Part shown: positions 24,842 through 33,133 of the stretch, piece by piece
Position numbering within the stretch: position 1 is the stretch's first letter
How the letters are laid out: each line of letters begins with the position of its first letter
Assembly (NCBI GenBank): GCA_017647975.1
Contig: JAGCJL010000095.1
Coordinates: 1 to 33,133 of the forward strand
Source of the DNA: Bacteroidaceae bacterium
GTDB taxonomy: Bacteria; Bacteroidota; Bacteroidia; Bacteroidales; Bacteroidaceae
Direction of reading: 5' to 3'
Length of the DNA: 33,133 nucleotides
Translations under genes and position numbers: made by a program
The notes under the pieces: model-generated
Told to the model about the DNA's origin: nothing
What the model saw: the letters and a program-made list of their open reading frames with translations, nothing else
The model's database searches: none

Positions 24842-26427
24842 TGAATATTAAACCAAGTGAAATATCAAGTGTGTTGCTTGAACAACTCAGAGGTGTCAAG
24901 GATAAATTGAGATATGAGGAGGTTGGAACGGTGTTGCAAGTGAGTGATGGCGTTGTCCGTATCTATGGCCTTGAGAATGCCGAGGCTGACGAACTTCTTG
25001 AATTTGACAATGGTGTCAAGGCTATTGTGATGAATCTTGAAGAGGATAATGTAGGTGCGATACTCCTTGGCCCAACCGATAAGATAAAGGAGGGTATGAC
25101 GGTAAAGCGTACCGGTAGAATTATCTCTATTGATGTGTGTGATAATATGCTTGGTCGTGTTATTACTCCTCTTGGCGAGCCTCTTGACGGCAAAGGTGAT
25201 ATTGAGGGTGATAAGATTGAAATGCCTCTTGATAGAAAGGCCCCCGGAGTTATATTTCGTCAGCCGGTAACAGAACCGTTGCAGACGGGACTCAAGTCAA
25301 TAGATTCTATGATACCAATAGGACGTGGGCAGCGAGAACTGATTATCGGTGACCGTCAGACAGGCAAGACATCTATTGCCATAGATACTATAATAAACCA
25401 GCGTGCGGCGTATGAGAAAGGAGAACCTGTTTATTGTATATATGTTGCAATAGGTCAGAAAGGTTCAACTGTAGCCTCGTTGGTTAATACCCTGCGTCAG
25501 CATGGTGCAATGGATTATACGGTTGTTGTTGTGGCAACTGCATCCGATACAGCGGCATTGCAGTATTATGCACCAATGGCAGGTGCAGCAATAGGAGAAT
25601 ATTTCCGCGATACGGGCCGTCATGCACTTGTTGTGTATGATGACCTCTCTAAACAGGCTGTGGCATATCGCGAAGTATCCCTCATTCTACGCCGTCCATC
25701 GGGACGCGAGGCTTATCCGGGAGATGTCTTCTATCTTCATTCAAGGCTATTGGAACGTGCAGCCCGAATAATTAACCAACAGGAGGTTGCTGAAAAGATG
25801 AATGATTTGCCGTTGTCGTTGAAAGACAAGGTGAAGGGTGGCGGTTCGTTAACAGCTCTGCCTATAATAGAGACGCAAGCCGGTGATGTGTCGGCTTATA
25901 TCCCTACAAATGTGATATCTATAACCGATGGTCAGATATACCTTGAGAGTGATCTCTTCAATCAAGGCTTTCGCCCGGCGGTAAATGTCGGAATTTCGGT
26001 GTCACGTGTGGGCGGTAAGGCTCAGATAAAGTCAATGAAAAGTGTTGCAGGAACACTAAAGATAGATCAGGCTCAATATCGTGAATTGGAAGCCTTCTCT
26101 AAATTTGGAAGTGACATGGATGCCGTAACAACAATGGTAATAGAACGTGGCAGGCGTACAAACAAGCTTCTTGTTCAGCCACAGCATTGTACAATGCCGG
26201 TAGGGGAGCAGATAGCCGTTCTTTATTGTGGAATAAATAATCTGCTGTCGGAAATTCCTGTAAATAGAGTTGCTGATTTTGAAAAACTCTTTCTCGATGT
26301 GATACGTTCAAGATATAAAAAAGATGTTCTTGATGTTCTTGAGGCCGGAGTTATAAATAATAACGTGGAAAAAATAATCAAAGGCGTTGTTAGGGAGATT
26401 TTATCTTCAATGAAATATACCGAATAA
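24841..26427 (+). CDS. atpA: ATP synthase F1 alpha subunit
   Basis: This 528-aa regulatory nucleotide-binding subunit has Walker A GDRQTGKT at about residues 170-177. The alpha-type segments [10 protein letters not shown] and [10 protein letters not shown] follow, and the arginine-finger region [10 protein letters not shown] is intact. I take the ATG at 24841, overlapping the atpH stop, over the TTG three bases earlier. The stop TAA overlaps the atpG ATG by one base. Confidence 0.98.
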   Translation: MNIKPSEISSVLLEQLRGVKDKLRYEEVGTVLQVSDGVVRIYGLENAEADELLEFDNGVKAIVMNLEEDNVGAILLGPTDKIKEGMTVKRTGRIISIDVCDNMLGRVITPLGEPLDGKGDIEGDKIEMPLDRKAPGVIFRQPVTEPLQTGLKSIDSMIPIGRGQRELIIGDRQTGKTSIAIDTIINQRAAYEKGEPVYCIYVAIGQKGSTVASLVNTLRQHGAMDYTVVVVATASDTAALQYYAPMAGAAIGEYFRDTGRHALVVYDDLSKQAVAYREVSLILRRPSGREAYPGDVFYLHSRLLERAARIINQQEVAEKMNDLPLSLKDKVKGGGSLTALPIIETQAGDVSAYIPTNVISITDGQIYLESDLFNQGFRPAVNVGISVSRVGGKAQIKSMKSVAGTLKIDQAQYRELEAFSKFGSDMDAVTTMVIERGRRTNKLLVQPQHCTMPVGEQIAVLYCGINNLLSEIPVNRVADFEKLFLDVIRSRYKKDVLDVLEAGVINNNVEKIIKGVVREILSSMKYTE

Positions 26428-27281
26428 TGAACCTTAAAGAGATAAAACATCGAATTCATTCTGTAAAGAATACGCAGAAGATTACCTCGGCGATGAAACT
26501 CGTCTCGGCAGCCAAGCTCAGACGTACGCAATCGTCGATAGAGGGGGTGCGTCCATATAAAGAGAAAATGGATTCTATGTTATTTGATTTATTGTCTGGT
26601 ATAAAGCAACTTGATACACCATATACGGTAGAGCGTGAGGTGAAGACTGTAGCTATTATTGCAGTAGCCTCAAACTCTAATATGTGTGGAGCTTTTAATG
26701 CTAATATCAGGCGTTTCGTATGTGGAATAATTGATGATTATATATCCAAAGGTATATCTGTGGAACTCTACCCTGTAGGTGAAAAAATGAGGGATGCTTT
26801 GCAGAAATATGCTTTGCCAATGCACATGGAACTGATGCCTAATGCTGGTGCACCACGATATGAATCGGTTGCAGCAGTGGCTTCGTCATTGATGGAATGT
26901 TTTGCCACAGGTGGTGTCGATAAGATAGAATTCATATATACCCGTTATATATCAGCTTCAAAACAATTGCCTTCCAAAGAGATTTTATTGCCAGTAGAGA
27001 TTGAATGTGGCTCAGATATGGATTTGAACAATGAATATATTGTAGAGCCGGGAAGGGAAGAGTTATTGCATGAACTTCTGCCTAAAACGGTCTCCTTGCG
27101 TTTATATACAGCACTGCTTGATAGTGCTGTTGCTGAACACTCGGCACGTATGATTGCTATGCAGATAGCAACGGACAATGCCGATGAACTTATTTCGGAA
27201 CTTACCCTTGAGTATAACAAGGGGCGTCAACAGGCTATTACCAATGAATTGCTTGATATTATATCGGGTAGTTTTATGTAA
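26427..27281 (+). CDS. atpG: ATP synthase F1 gamma subunit
   Basis: This 284-aa central shaft subunit has the classical N-terminal helix LKEIKHRIHSVKNTQKITSAMK. The C-terminal helix has AEHSARMIAMQIATDNADEL and is followed by YNKGRQQAITNELLDIISG; these landmarks are at about residues 232-282. It is the last gene of the operon. I see no strong intrinsic terminator directly after it; a T-rich stretch (27298-27326) follows and the next promoter-like box lies 55 nt downstream. Confidence 0.97.
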   Translation: MNLKEIKHRIHSVKNTQKITSAMKLVSAAKLRRTQSSIEGVRPYKEKMDSMLFDLLSGIKQLDTPYTVEREVKTVAIIAVASNSNMCGAFNANIRRFVCGIIDDYISKGISVELYPVGEKMRDALQKYALPMHMELMPNAGAPRYESVAAVASSLMECFATGGVDKIEFIYTRYISASKQLPSKEILLPVEIECGSDMDLNNEYIVEPGREELLHELLPKTVSLRLYTALLDSAVAEHSARMIAMQIATDNADELISELTLEYNKGRQQAITNELLDIISGSFM

Positions 27282-27336
27282 AATTTAAAACAGATAATTT
27301 TTCTGATTAACTATTATGTTTTTCGTAGAAAAATAT

Positions 27337-27344
27337 TATCTTTG
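27337..27344 (+). promoter_or_regulatory. -7 promoter box upstream of the purF-type gene
   Basis: TATCTTTG followed by CAAAG is a full match to the Bacteroidetes -7 consensus. A T-rich stretch (TGTTTTTC) lies near the expected -33 position. Transcription would start near 27351 and run through a ~175-nt leader. Confidence 0.55.
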
Positions 27345-27350
27345 CAAAGA

Positions 27351-27527
27351 TTTACACGAATGGTGTTGGTAAAATTTTAAGGTATATGAAACATATGAAT
27401 GACATCAGCATTTCGGCAAAGGTGTGCAAAATGGCACCTTGTGGTTGCAATGTCATCATATTTGATGTTTATAATACATTTTTTTTGTAGTTTTGTTATA
27501 GTCGTTTCGTTTGAAACGACTTTTTTT
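27351..27527 (+). ncRNA. Structured leader or small RNA ending in a terminator
   Basis: Between the -7 box and the start of the amidotransferase gene lies about 175 nt with nested pairing. An outer stem ATGACAT (27399-27405) pairs with ATGTCAT (27450-27456). An inner stem AAGGTG (27419-27424) pairs with CACCTT (27435-27440). A competing stem CATCA/TGATG (27454-27467) would break the outer one. A perfect terminator closes it. It could be a metabolite-sensing attenuator for the downstream genes or a free-standing small RNA. I do not recognise a known riboswitch class. Confidence 0.45.
27500..27527 (+). terminator. Intrinsic terminator just before the purF-type gene
   Basis: A 9-bp perfect stem AGTCGTTTC/GAAACGACT with loop GTTT is followed by TTTTTT. 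It ends 24 nt before the ATG at 27552 and is downstream of the gene's only visible promoter box, so it would act as an attenuator or end a small RNA. Confidence 0.85.
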
Positions 27528-27551
27528 GTATATTAGCGGAAAATATTTTTT

Positions 27552-29432
27552 ATGGAACAGTTATTGCATGAGTGTGGAGTTGCTATGATACGTCTTCGCA
27601 AACCACTTAATTACTATCAGGAAAAATACGGTACATGGGCTTATGGAATGAATAAGCTTTTCCTTCTAATGAATAAACAGTATAACCGTGGTCAGCAGGG
27701 TGCTGGTATCGCATGCGTTAAACTGAATGCTTCTCCGGGTGAGGATTATATGTATCGTGAGAGAGCCGAAGGCTCAGGTGCAATCTCTGAGGTTTTTGAT
27801 TCTGCGAACAAGGATATGCTTTCTCATCCCAAGGAGATGAAGAACAATGCCAACTATGCTTATCGTCATTTTGGTTTTGCCGGTGAGTTGTATATGGGAC
27901 ACTTGCGTTATTCGGCAACAGGTAAGACAGGTATGCAGTATGTGCATCCTTTCTTGCGTCGTAATAACTGGAGAGCCAAGAACCTTGCTCTTTGCGGAAA
28001 TTTCCACATTACAAATGTTGAGGATGTGTTCCATGAATTGGTATCACACGGACAGCATCCGCGTGTTCATGCCGACACATATATTATGCTTGAACTTATG
28101 GGTCATCGTCTCGATCGTGAGGTGGAGAGAATTTTCAAGCAGTGCGAAGCAGAGGGACTTAAAGGCATGGATATAACCAACACTATCGAGGAGCGTATGG
28201 ATATCGCCAATGTCTTGCGTACATCTACTCCTTTGCTCGATGGAGGTTATGTGTTCTGCGGTGTTACAGGTAGCGGTGAGATGTTCGTTATGCGTGATCC
28301 TTGGGGAGTACGTACAGCCTATTGGTATGTCGATGAAGAGGTGTTCCTCGTAGCAAGTGAGCGTGCAGCTTTGCAGACAGCGATGAACCTGAAAGCCGAA
28401 GATGTGATAGAGATAAAGCCGGGTGAGGCTCTTATTGTAAATAAGAGAGGCGAGATTCGTAGCGAGATGATCATTCCGCAAAAGGCTTTCCTCCCATGTT
28501 CTTTTGAACGCATCTATTTCAGTCGCGGTAATGATGGTGATATATATAAGGAGAGAAAGATGTTGGGTTCTAACCTCAAGGAACAGATATTGAAGGCTAT
28601 AAACTACGACCTTGATAATACTGTATTCTCTTTCATTCCTAATACAGCCGAGATGGCATTCTACGGTATGGTTGAGGGTATGCAGGAGTATCTTGACGAG
28701 TGGAAGATGAAAGAACTTGCTTCGGGTAAGGATTTTACTCCCGAAGAGTTGAAGGCTATTGTGACAAAGAGTGTACGTCAGGAGAAAGTTGCCAATAAGG
28801 ATATCAAGATGCGTACATTCATCTCTACTACCGACAAACGTAACGACCTTGCTTCATACGTCTATGATATAACATATGGTTCAATAAAACCCAAAGTTGA
28901 CAATCTTGTTGTTATCGATGACAGTATTGTTCGCGGAACAACATTGAAACAGAATATCCTTAATATTCTCGACCGTCTTGAACCAAAGAAGATTGTAGTA
29001 GTTTCATCAAGTCCACAAATCCGTTATCCCGACTATTACGGTATTGATATGGAGAAGTTTGACCACTTCGTTGCGTTCAAGGCTGCATTGGAATTGTTGT
29101 ATGAGAATGGCAAGGGTTCGCTTATAGACGAGACATACCGTGCTTGTGTTGAGGAACTTAAGAAGCCCGATGCAGAACAGGTTAACTGTACACGTGCAAT
29201 ATATCATCTGTTTACAGCAGAGGAAATTTCCAAGAAAATCGCCGACTTGCTTAAGCCTGTTGATCTTAACGCCGAATTGGAACTTGTGTTCCAGAGTCTT
29301 GAAGGCTTGCACGATGCTTGTCCTAACCACTTGGGTGACTGGTATTTCAGCGGTATGTATCCAACTCCCGGCGGTAACCGTTTGGTGAACGAGGCGTTTG
29401 TATATCATTACGAGAAATATTTATATAGGTGA
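27552..29432 (+). CDS. purF: PurF-type amidophosphoribosyltransferase (class II glutamine amidotransferase)
   Basis: This 626-aa enzyme has the PurF layout. An N-terminal Ntn glutaminase has its catalytic Cys at residue 8, in HECGVAM, exposed after removal of a 7-residue propeptide. It also shows RGQQGAGIA and GHLRYSATGKTG. A C-terminal phosphoribosyltransferase domain has the PRPP loop VVIDDSIVRGTT (about 453-464). PurF makes phosphoribosylamine, the first step of purine synthesis. At 626 aa it is longer than E. coli PurF (505), with extra segments before the PRPP loop and at the C-terminus. It lies 25 nt upstream of carB, which links purine and pyrimidine/arginine supply. A glutaminase service to carB is conceivable but unproven. 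Confidence 0.85.
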   Translation: MEQLLHECGVAMIRLRKPLNYYQEKYGTWAYGMNKLFLLMNKQYNRGQQGAGIACVKLNASPGEDYMYRERAEGSGAISEVFDSANKDMLSHPKEMKNNANYAYRHFGFAGELYMGHLRYSATGKTGMQYVHPFLRRNNWRAKNLALCGNFHITNVEDVFHELVSHGQHPRVHADTYIMLELMGHRLDREVERIFKQCEAEGLKGMDITNTIEERMDIANVLRTSTPLLDGGYVFCGVTGSGEMFVMRDPWGVRTAYWYVDEEVFLVASERAALQTAMNLKAEDVIEIKPGEALIVNKRGEIRSEMIIPQKAFLPCSFERIYFSRGNDGDIYKERKMLGSNLKEQILKAINYDLDNTVFSFIPNTAEMAFYGMVEGMQEYLDEWKMKELASGKDFTPEELKAIVTKSVRQEKVANKDIKMRTFISTTDKRNDLASYVYDITYGSIKPKVDNLVVIDDSIVRGTTLKQNILNILDRLEPKKIVVVSSSPQIRYPDYYGIDMEKFDHFVAFKAALELLYENGKGSLIDETYRACVEELKKPDAEQVNCTRAIYHLFTAEEISKKIADLLKPVDLNAELELVFQSLEGLHDACPNHLGDWYFSGMYPTPGGNRLVNEAFVYHYEKYLYR

Positions 29433-29457
29433 TAATAACGAAAATTACAATATAATT

Positions 29458-32400
29458 ATGAAAGAAAAACTGAATAAGGTTCTATTGCTTGGTTCCGGTG
29501 CTTTGCGTATCGGTCAGGCTGGTGAGTTTGACTATTCGGGTTCACAGGCTTTGAAGGCTCTTCGCGAAGAGGGTATCCAGTCGGTATTGATCAACCCTAA
29601 CGTGGCAACAATTCAGACATCAGAGGGTATTGCCGATAAGGTATATTTCCTTCCTGTCGATATCCACAATGTAGAGGAGATTATCAAGAAGGAGCGTCCT
29701 GACGGTATTCTTCTTGCGTTCGGTGGTCAGACAGCATTGAACTGCGGTACAGAGTTGTATCAGAAGGGTATTCTTCAGAAATACGGTGTAAAGGTTCTCG
29801 GTACTTCAGTTGAGGCTATCATGTACACCGAGGACCGTGACCTCTTTGTAAAGAAACTTGACGAGATACCTATGAAGACTCCTGTGAGCCAGGCTGTTGA
29901 GAGTATGGAAGATGCTCTTGCCGCTGCACACAAGATCGGTTTCCCTGTAATGGTACGTTCAGCCTATGCTCTTGGCGGTTTGGGTAGCGGTATCTGCAAG
30001 GACGAGGAGAGCTTCAAGGAACTTGCCGAGAGTGCATTTACCTTTTCAAACCAGATTCTTGTAGAAGAGTCTTTAAAGGGTTGGAAGGAGATTGAGTTCG
30101 AGGTTATCCGCGATGCTAACGACCACTGCTTCACAGTAGCAAGCATGGAAAACTTTGACCCTCTTGGTATTCACACCGGTGAGTCAATCGTTGTTGCACC
30201 AACTTGCTCATTGACACCAGAGCAGGTTAAATTCATGCAGGAAATCTCTGTAAAGGCTATCCGTCACTTGGGTATTGTAGGTGAGTGTAACATTCAGTAT
30301 GCTTTCAATGCCGAGACAAACGACTACCGCGTAATTGAGGTAAACGCACGTTTGAGCCGTTCATCGGCACTTGCATCAAAGGCTACAGGTTATCCTCTTG
30401 CTTTTGTTGCAGCAAAGATTGCTCTTGGTTATACACTTGACGAGATTGGTGAGATGGGTACTCCTAACAGTGCTTACAAGGCTCCCGAACTCGATTACTT
30501 GATATGTAAGATTCCACGTTGGGACTTGACAAAGTTTGCAGGCGTTTCACGCCAGATTGGTTCAAGCATGAAGTCAGTAGGTGAGATCATGTCTATTGGC
30601 CGTTCTTTCGAGGAGGTTATCCAGAAAGGTCTCCGTATGATTGGTCAGGGTATGCACGGTTTCGTAGGAAACGAACATACACACTTTGACAATCTTGACG
30701 AGGAGTTGGCTAATCCAACTGATATGCGTGTATTCTCTATCGCTTCAGCTCTTGAGGCTGGTTACACAGTTGAACGTATCAGTGAACTTACAAAGATTGA
30801 CCCATGGTTCTTGGGCAAATTGAAGAATATCGTTGACTACAAGCATGTGCTTGAAGGCTACAATACACTTGAGGAACTTCCTGCCGAAGTTTTGGCTAAG
30901 GCTAAGGAACTTGGTTTCTCTGACTTCCAAATTTCACGTTTCGTTCTCAAAGATGAGAAGAATATGGAGGTTGGTAACCTTGCTGTACGTGCTCGTCGTA
31001 AGGAACTCGGTATCCTTCCTGCAGTTAAGCGTATCAATACAGTAGCTTCGGAGCATCCCGAACTTACAAACTACCTCTACATGACATACGGTACAAAGGG
31101 TTATGACGTTAACTATTACAAGACTGACAAGTCTGTTGTAGTTCTTGGTTCAGGTGCTTACCGTATCGGTTCATCAGTTGAGTTCGACTGGTGTTCTGTA
31201 AATGCTGTACAGACAGCACGCAAGCTTGGCTACAAGTCAATCATGATCAACTACAACCCCGAGACAGTATCTACCGACTACGATATGTGTGACCGTCTCT
31301 ACTTCGACGAGTTGTCATTGGAGCGTGTACTTGACGTTATTGACCTTGAGCAGCCGGGTGGTGTAATCGTTTCTGTAGGTGGTCAGATACCTAACAACCT
31401 TGCGATGAAGCTGCACCGTCAGTCTGTGCCCATCCTTGGTACATCACCGCTTTCAATCGACCGTGCCGAGAACCGTCACAAGTTCTCTGCTATGCTCGAC
31501 CAGCTCGGTATCGACCAGCCTGCATGGAAGGAACTTACAAGCCTTGAGGATATGAAGGAATTCGTTGACAAGGTTGGTTATCCTGTTCTTGTTCGTCCTT
31601 CATACGTGCTTTCAGGTGCTGCCATGAACGTTTGCTACAACGAAGAGGAGTTGCACGAGTTCTTGAAGATGGCTGCCGATGTTTCTAAGGAGTTCCCAGT
31701 TGTCGTGTCACAGTTCATGACCGATACAAAGGAAATCGAGTTCGACGCAGTTGCACAGAACGGTGAGGTTGTTGAGTATGCAATCTCAGAACACGTAGAG
31801 TTTGCCGGTGTACACTCAGGTGACGCTACATTGGTGTTCCCTGCACAGAAGATTTACTTTGAGACTGCACGCCGAATCAAGAAGATTTGCCGTCGCATCG
31901 CCAAGGAGTTGAACATCTCAGGTCCTTTCAACATACAGTTCCTTGCAAAGAACAACGAGGTTAAGGTTATCGAGTGTAACTTGCGTGCATCACGCTCGTT
32001 CCCATTCGTATCTAAGGTGTTGAAGCGTAACTTCATCGAGACTGCTACACGCATTATGCTCGATGCTCCATACAGCAAGCCCGACAAGTCGGCGTTTGAC
32101 ATTGATTGGATCGGTGTCAAGGCATCACAGTTCTCTTTCAGCCGTCTGCATCAGGCCGACCCAGTATTGGGCGTAGATATGTCATCTACTGGTGAGGTAG
32201 GTTGCATTGGTGACGACTTTGAAGAGGCACTATTGAACGCAATGATAGCAGTAGGTTACAATGTTCCCGAGAAGAACGTAATGGTATCTTCGGGTGCTGC
32301 CAAGTCAAAGGTTGATTTGCTTGAGCCTACATCAATCCTTGCACAGAAGGGTTACAACATCTTCGCGACATCAGGCACAGCACAGTTCTTGAACGAGCAT

Positions 32401-32679
32401 GGTATTAAGGCAACTCCGGTAATGTGGCCCGACGAAGATCCCGAAGCAGAGAACAACGTAATGCAGATGATTGCCGATCACCGTTTCGATCTTATCATCA
32501 ACATTCCTAAGAATCACACAAAACGTGAGTTGACAAACGGTTACCGCATACGTCGTGCAGCTATTGACCACAACATACCTTTGATTACCAACGCACGTCT
32601 TGCAAGTGCATTCATACGTTCATTCTGCAAGATAGACGTTAATGATATGCCGGTCAAGAGCTGGGATGAGTTCAAGTAA
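29458..32679 (+). CDS. carB: Carbamoyl-phosphate synthase large subunit
   Basis: This 1073-aa enzyme makes carbamoyl phosphate from bicarbonate, ammonia and two ATP. It has two homologous ATP-grasp halves (starting at LLLGSGALRIGQAGEFDYSG and VVLGSGAYRIGSSVEFDW) and a C-terminal MGS-type allosteric domain (from about residue 945). I use the ATG at 29458; the frame is open from 29398 but overlaps purF. Several signatures (RSAYALGGLGSG, HLGIVGECNIQ, VNARLSRSSALASKATGYP) read like animal/fungal CPS rather than E. coli CarB, which has N-P-R where this has N-A-R. No carA is adjacent. Codon use is strongly biased, as in highly expressed genes. Confidence 0.95.
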   Translation: MKEKLNKVLLLGSGALRIGQAGEFDYSGSQALKALREEGIQSVLINPNVATIQTSEGIADKVYFLPVDIHNVEEIIKKERPDGILLAFGGQTALNCGTELYQKGILQKYGVKVLGTSVEAIMYTEDRDLFVKKLDEIPMKTPVSQAVESMEDALAAAHKIGFPVMVRSAYALGGLGSGICKDEESFKELAESAFTFSNQILVEESLKGWKEIEFEVIRDANDHCFTVASMENFDPLGIHTGESIVVAPTCSLTPEQVKFMQEISVKAIRHLGIVGECNIQYAFNAETNDYRVIEVNARLSRSSALASKATGYPLAFVAAKIALGYTLDEIGEMGTPNSAYKAPELDYLICKIPRWDLTKFAGVSRQIGSSMKSVGEIMSIGRSFEEVIQKGLRMIGQGMHGFVGNEHTHFDNLDEELANPTDMRVFSIASALEAGYTVERISELTKIDPWFLGKLKNIVDYKHVLEGYNTLEELPAEVLAKAKELGFSDFQISRFVLKDEKNMEVGNLAVRARRKELGILPAVKRINTVASEHPELTNYLYMTYGTKGYDVNYYKTDKSVVVLGSGAYRIGSSVEFDWCSVNAVQTARKLGYKSIMINYNPETVSTDYDMCDRLYFDELSLERVLDVIDLEQPGGVIVSVGGQIPNNLAMKLHRQSVPILGTSPLSIDRAENRHKFSAMLDQLGIDQPAWKELTSLEDMKEFVDKVGYPVLVRPSYVLSGAAMNVCYNEEELHEFLKMAADVSKEFPVVVSQFMTDTKEIEFDAVAQNGEVVEYAISEHVEFAGVHSGDATLVFPAQKIYFETARRIKKICRRIAKELNISGPFNIQFLAKNNEVKVIECNLRASRSFPFVSKVLKRNFIETATRIMLDAPYSKPDKSAFDIDWIGVKASQFSFSRLHQADPVLGVDMSSTGEVGCIGDDFEEALLNAMIAVGYNVPEKNVMVSSGAAKSKVDLLEPTSILAQKGYNIFATSGTAQFLNEHGIKATPVMWPDEDPEAENNVMQMIADHRFDLIINIPKNHTKRELTNGYRIRRAAIDHNIPLITNARLASAFIRSFCKIDVNDMPVKSWDEFK

Positions 32680-32702
32680 ACAATAGATAATCCAACGCAA
32701 GG

Positions 32703-32730
32703 GAGGGTGACTGTTGAGCCACCCTCTTTT
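32703..32730 (+). terminator. Terminator after carB
   Basis: A 7-bp stem GAGGGTG/CACCCTC with a 10-nt loop is followed by TTTT. It lies 23 nt after the carB stop. Confidence 0.75.
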
Positions 32731-32755
32731 CGTTTATAACAAAAAACATACAGAC

Positions 32756-33085
32756 ATGACAGATATTCCAAAATGCCCCAAATGTAATGGCGAGTACACC
32801 TATTTCGATGGTATGCTATATGTTTGCCCCGACTGCGGACATGAGTTCAGTGCAGAGGATACAGCCGAAGAGGTTGCCGATGTAGCAAGAGACAGCAACG
32901 GTGCCGAACTTTTCGACGGTGATGCAGTGACAGTAATCAAGGACCTCAAGGTAAAAGGCTCGTCAATGGTCATCAAACGCGGTACAAAGGTAAAGAGCAT
33001 CCGCCTTACCGAAAACCCCGAAGAGGTTGACTGCAAGATAGACGGCAGCAGCATCGTTTTGAAGACCTGCTTCTTGAAGAAGTAA
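32756..33085 (+). CDS. PhnA/YjdM-family zinc-ribbon protein
   Basis: This 109-aa protein has an N-terminal zinc ribbon, with paired cysteines in CPKC and CPDCG (residues about 6-26), and a C-terminal small beta barrel with LFDGDAVTVIKDLKVKGSS and a Lys-rich tail. Length and order match the YjdM/PhnA family (E. coli ~111 aa). The family was once linked to phosphonate use, but the role of this protein is not settled. I start at the ATG at 32756 because upstream codons overlap the carB terminator. It is a single gene with its own short leader. Confidence 0.88.
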   Translation: MTDIPKCPKCNGEYTYFDGMLYVCPDCGHEFSAEDTAEEVADVARDSNGAELFDGDAVTVIKDLKVKGSSMVIKRGTKVKSIRLTENPEEVDCKIDGSSIVLKTCFLKK

Positions 33086-33103
33086 AGGTTGATTTGAAAG
33101 ACA

Positions 33104-33129
33104 AGAGGCTGACTCAAAAGTCTCTTTTT
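33104..33129 (+). terminator. Weak hairpin with T-run after the zinc-ribbon gene
   Basis: GACT/AGTC with an outer AGA/TCT pair and a 4-nt bulge is followed by TTTT near the window end. It is a possible terminator, only weakly supported. Confidence 0.35.
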
Positions 33130-33133
33130 AAGA

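Overview
The window comes from a Bacteroidales chromosome (Bacteroides/Prevotella-like). Several things point there: F-type ATP synthase genes in the order atpD-atpC-(atpI-like)-atpB-atpE-atpF-atpH-atpA-atpG, an AtpB with a signal peptide and periplasmic N-terminal extension, a very short epsilon subunit, TAnnTTTG-type -7 promoter boxes, AT-rich leaders mostly without Shine-Dalgarno sequences, and phage proteins of types known from Bacteroidetes. The assignment rests on my recognition of families; no database was searched.

Layout. 1-290: a tRNA-Gly(GCC) gene with terminator, preceded by a truncated copy that stops in the anticodon loop. 405-2406: a purine salvage operon (xanthine phosphoribosyltransferase plus NCS2 xanthine/uracil permease) closed by a strong terminator. 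2544-7326: an AlkD-like DNA glycosylase gene followed by two overlapping DUF262 genes. The first has the full GmrSD-like DUF262 + HNH (DUF1524) layout and the second lacks the HNH part, so this is a plausible defence module. 7390-20241: a compact (~13 kb) phage-derived module. Its minus-strand operon holds a small TerS candidate, two paralogous 158-aa proteins and a large terminase with an in-frame TGA. Its plus-strand operon holds a scaffold-like protein, major capsid protein, two head-completion/connector proteins, holin, one-protein spanin and a nozzle-like tail protein. A divergent regulatory end holds two small minus-strand genes and a LexA/CI-like S24 repressor. I see no portal, integrase, replication gene, endolysin or tail fibre.

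20246-27281: the complete ATP synthase operon, starting only 4 nt after the stop codon of the S24 repressor. 27337-32679: a promoter-like box, a ~175-nt structured leader ending in a perfect intrinsic terminator, a PurF-type amidotransferase and a carbamoyl-phosphate synthase large subunit that reads more like the eukaryotic CPS family than the E. coli one. No carA lies beside it. 32756-33085: a small PhnA/YjdM zinc-ribbon protein.

How it may work together. The phage module looks like one regulated unit. The same palindrome (TAGCCA-N4-TGGCTA) sits in the promoter of the terminase operon and in the control region beside the repressor. The repressor in turn is fused transcriptionally to the host's ATP synthase genes. 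The missing parts suggest a decayed prophage, a capsid-forming satellite that borrows functions, or a domesticated gene-transfer-agent-like module. The sequence alone cannot choose between these, and the terminase stop codon favours decay unless it is read through.
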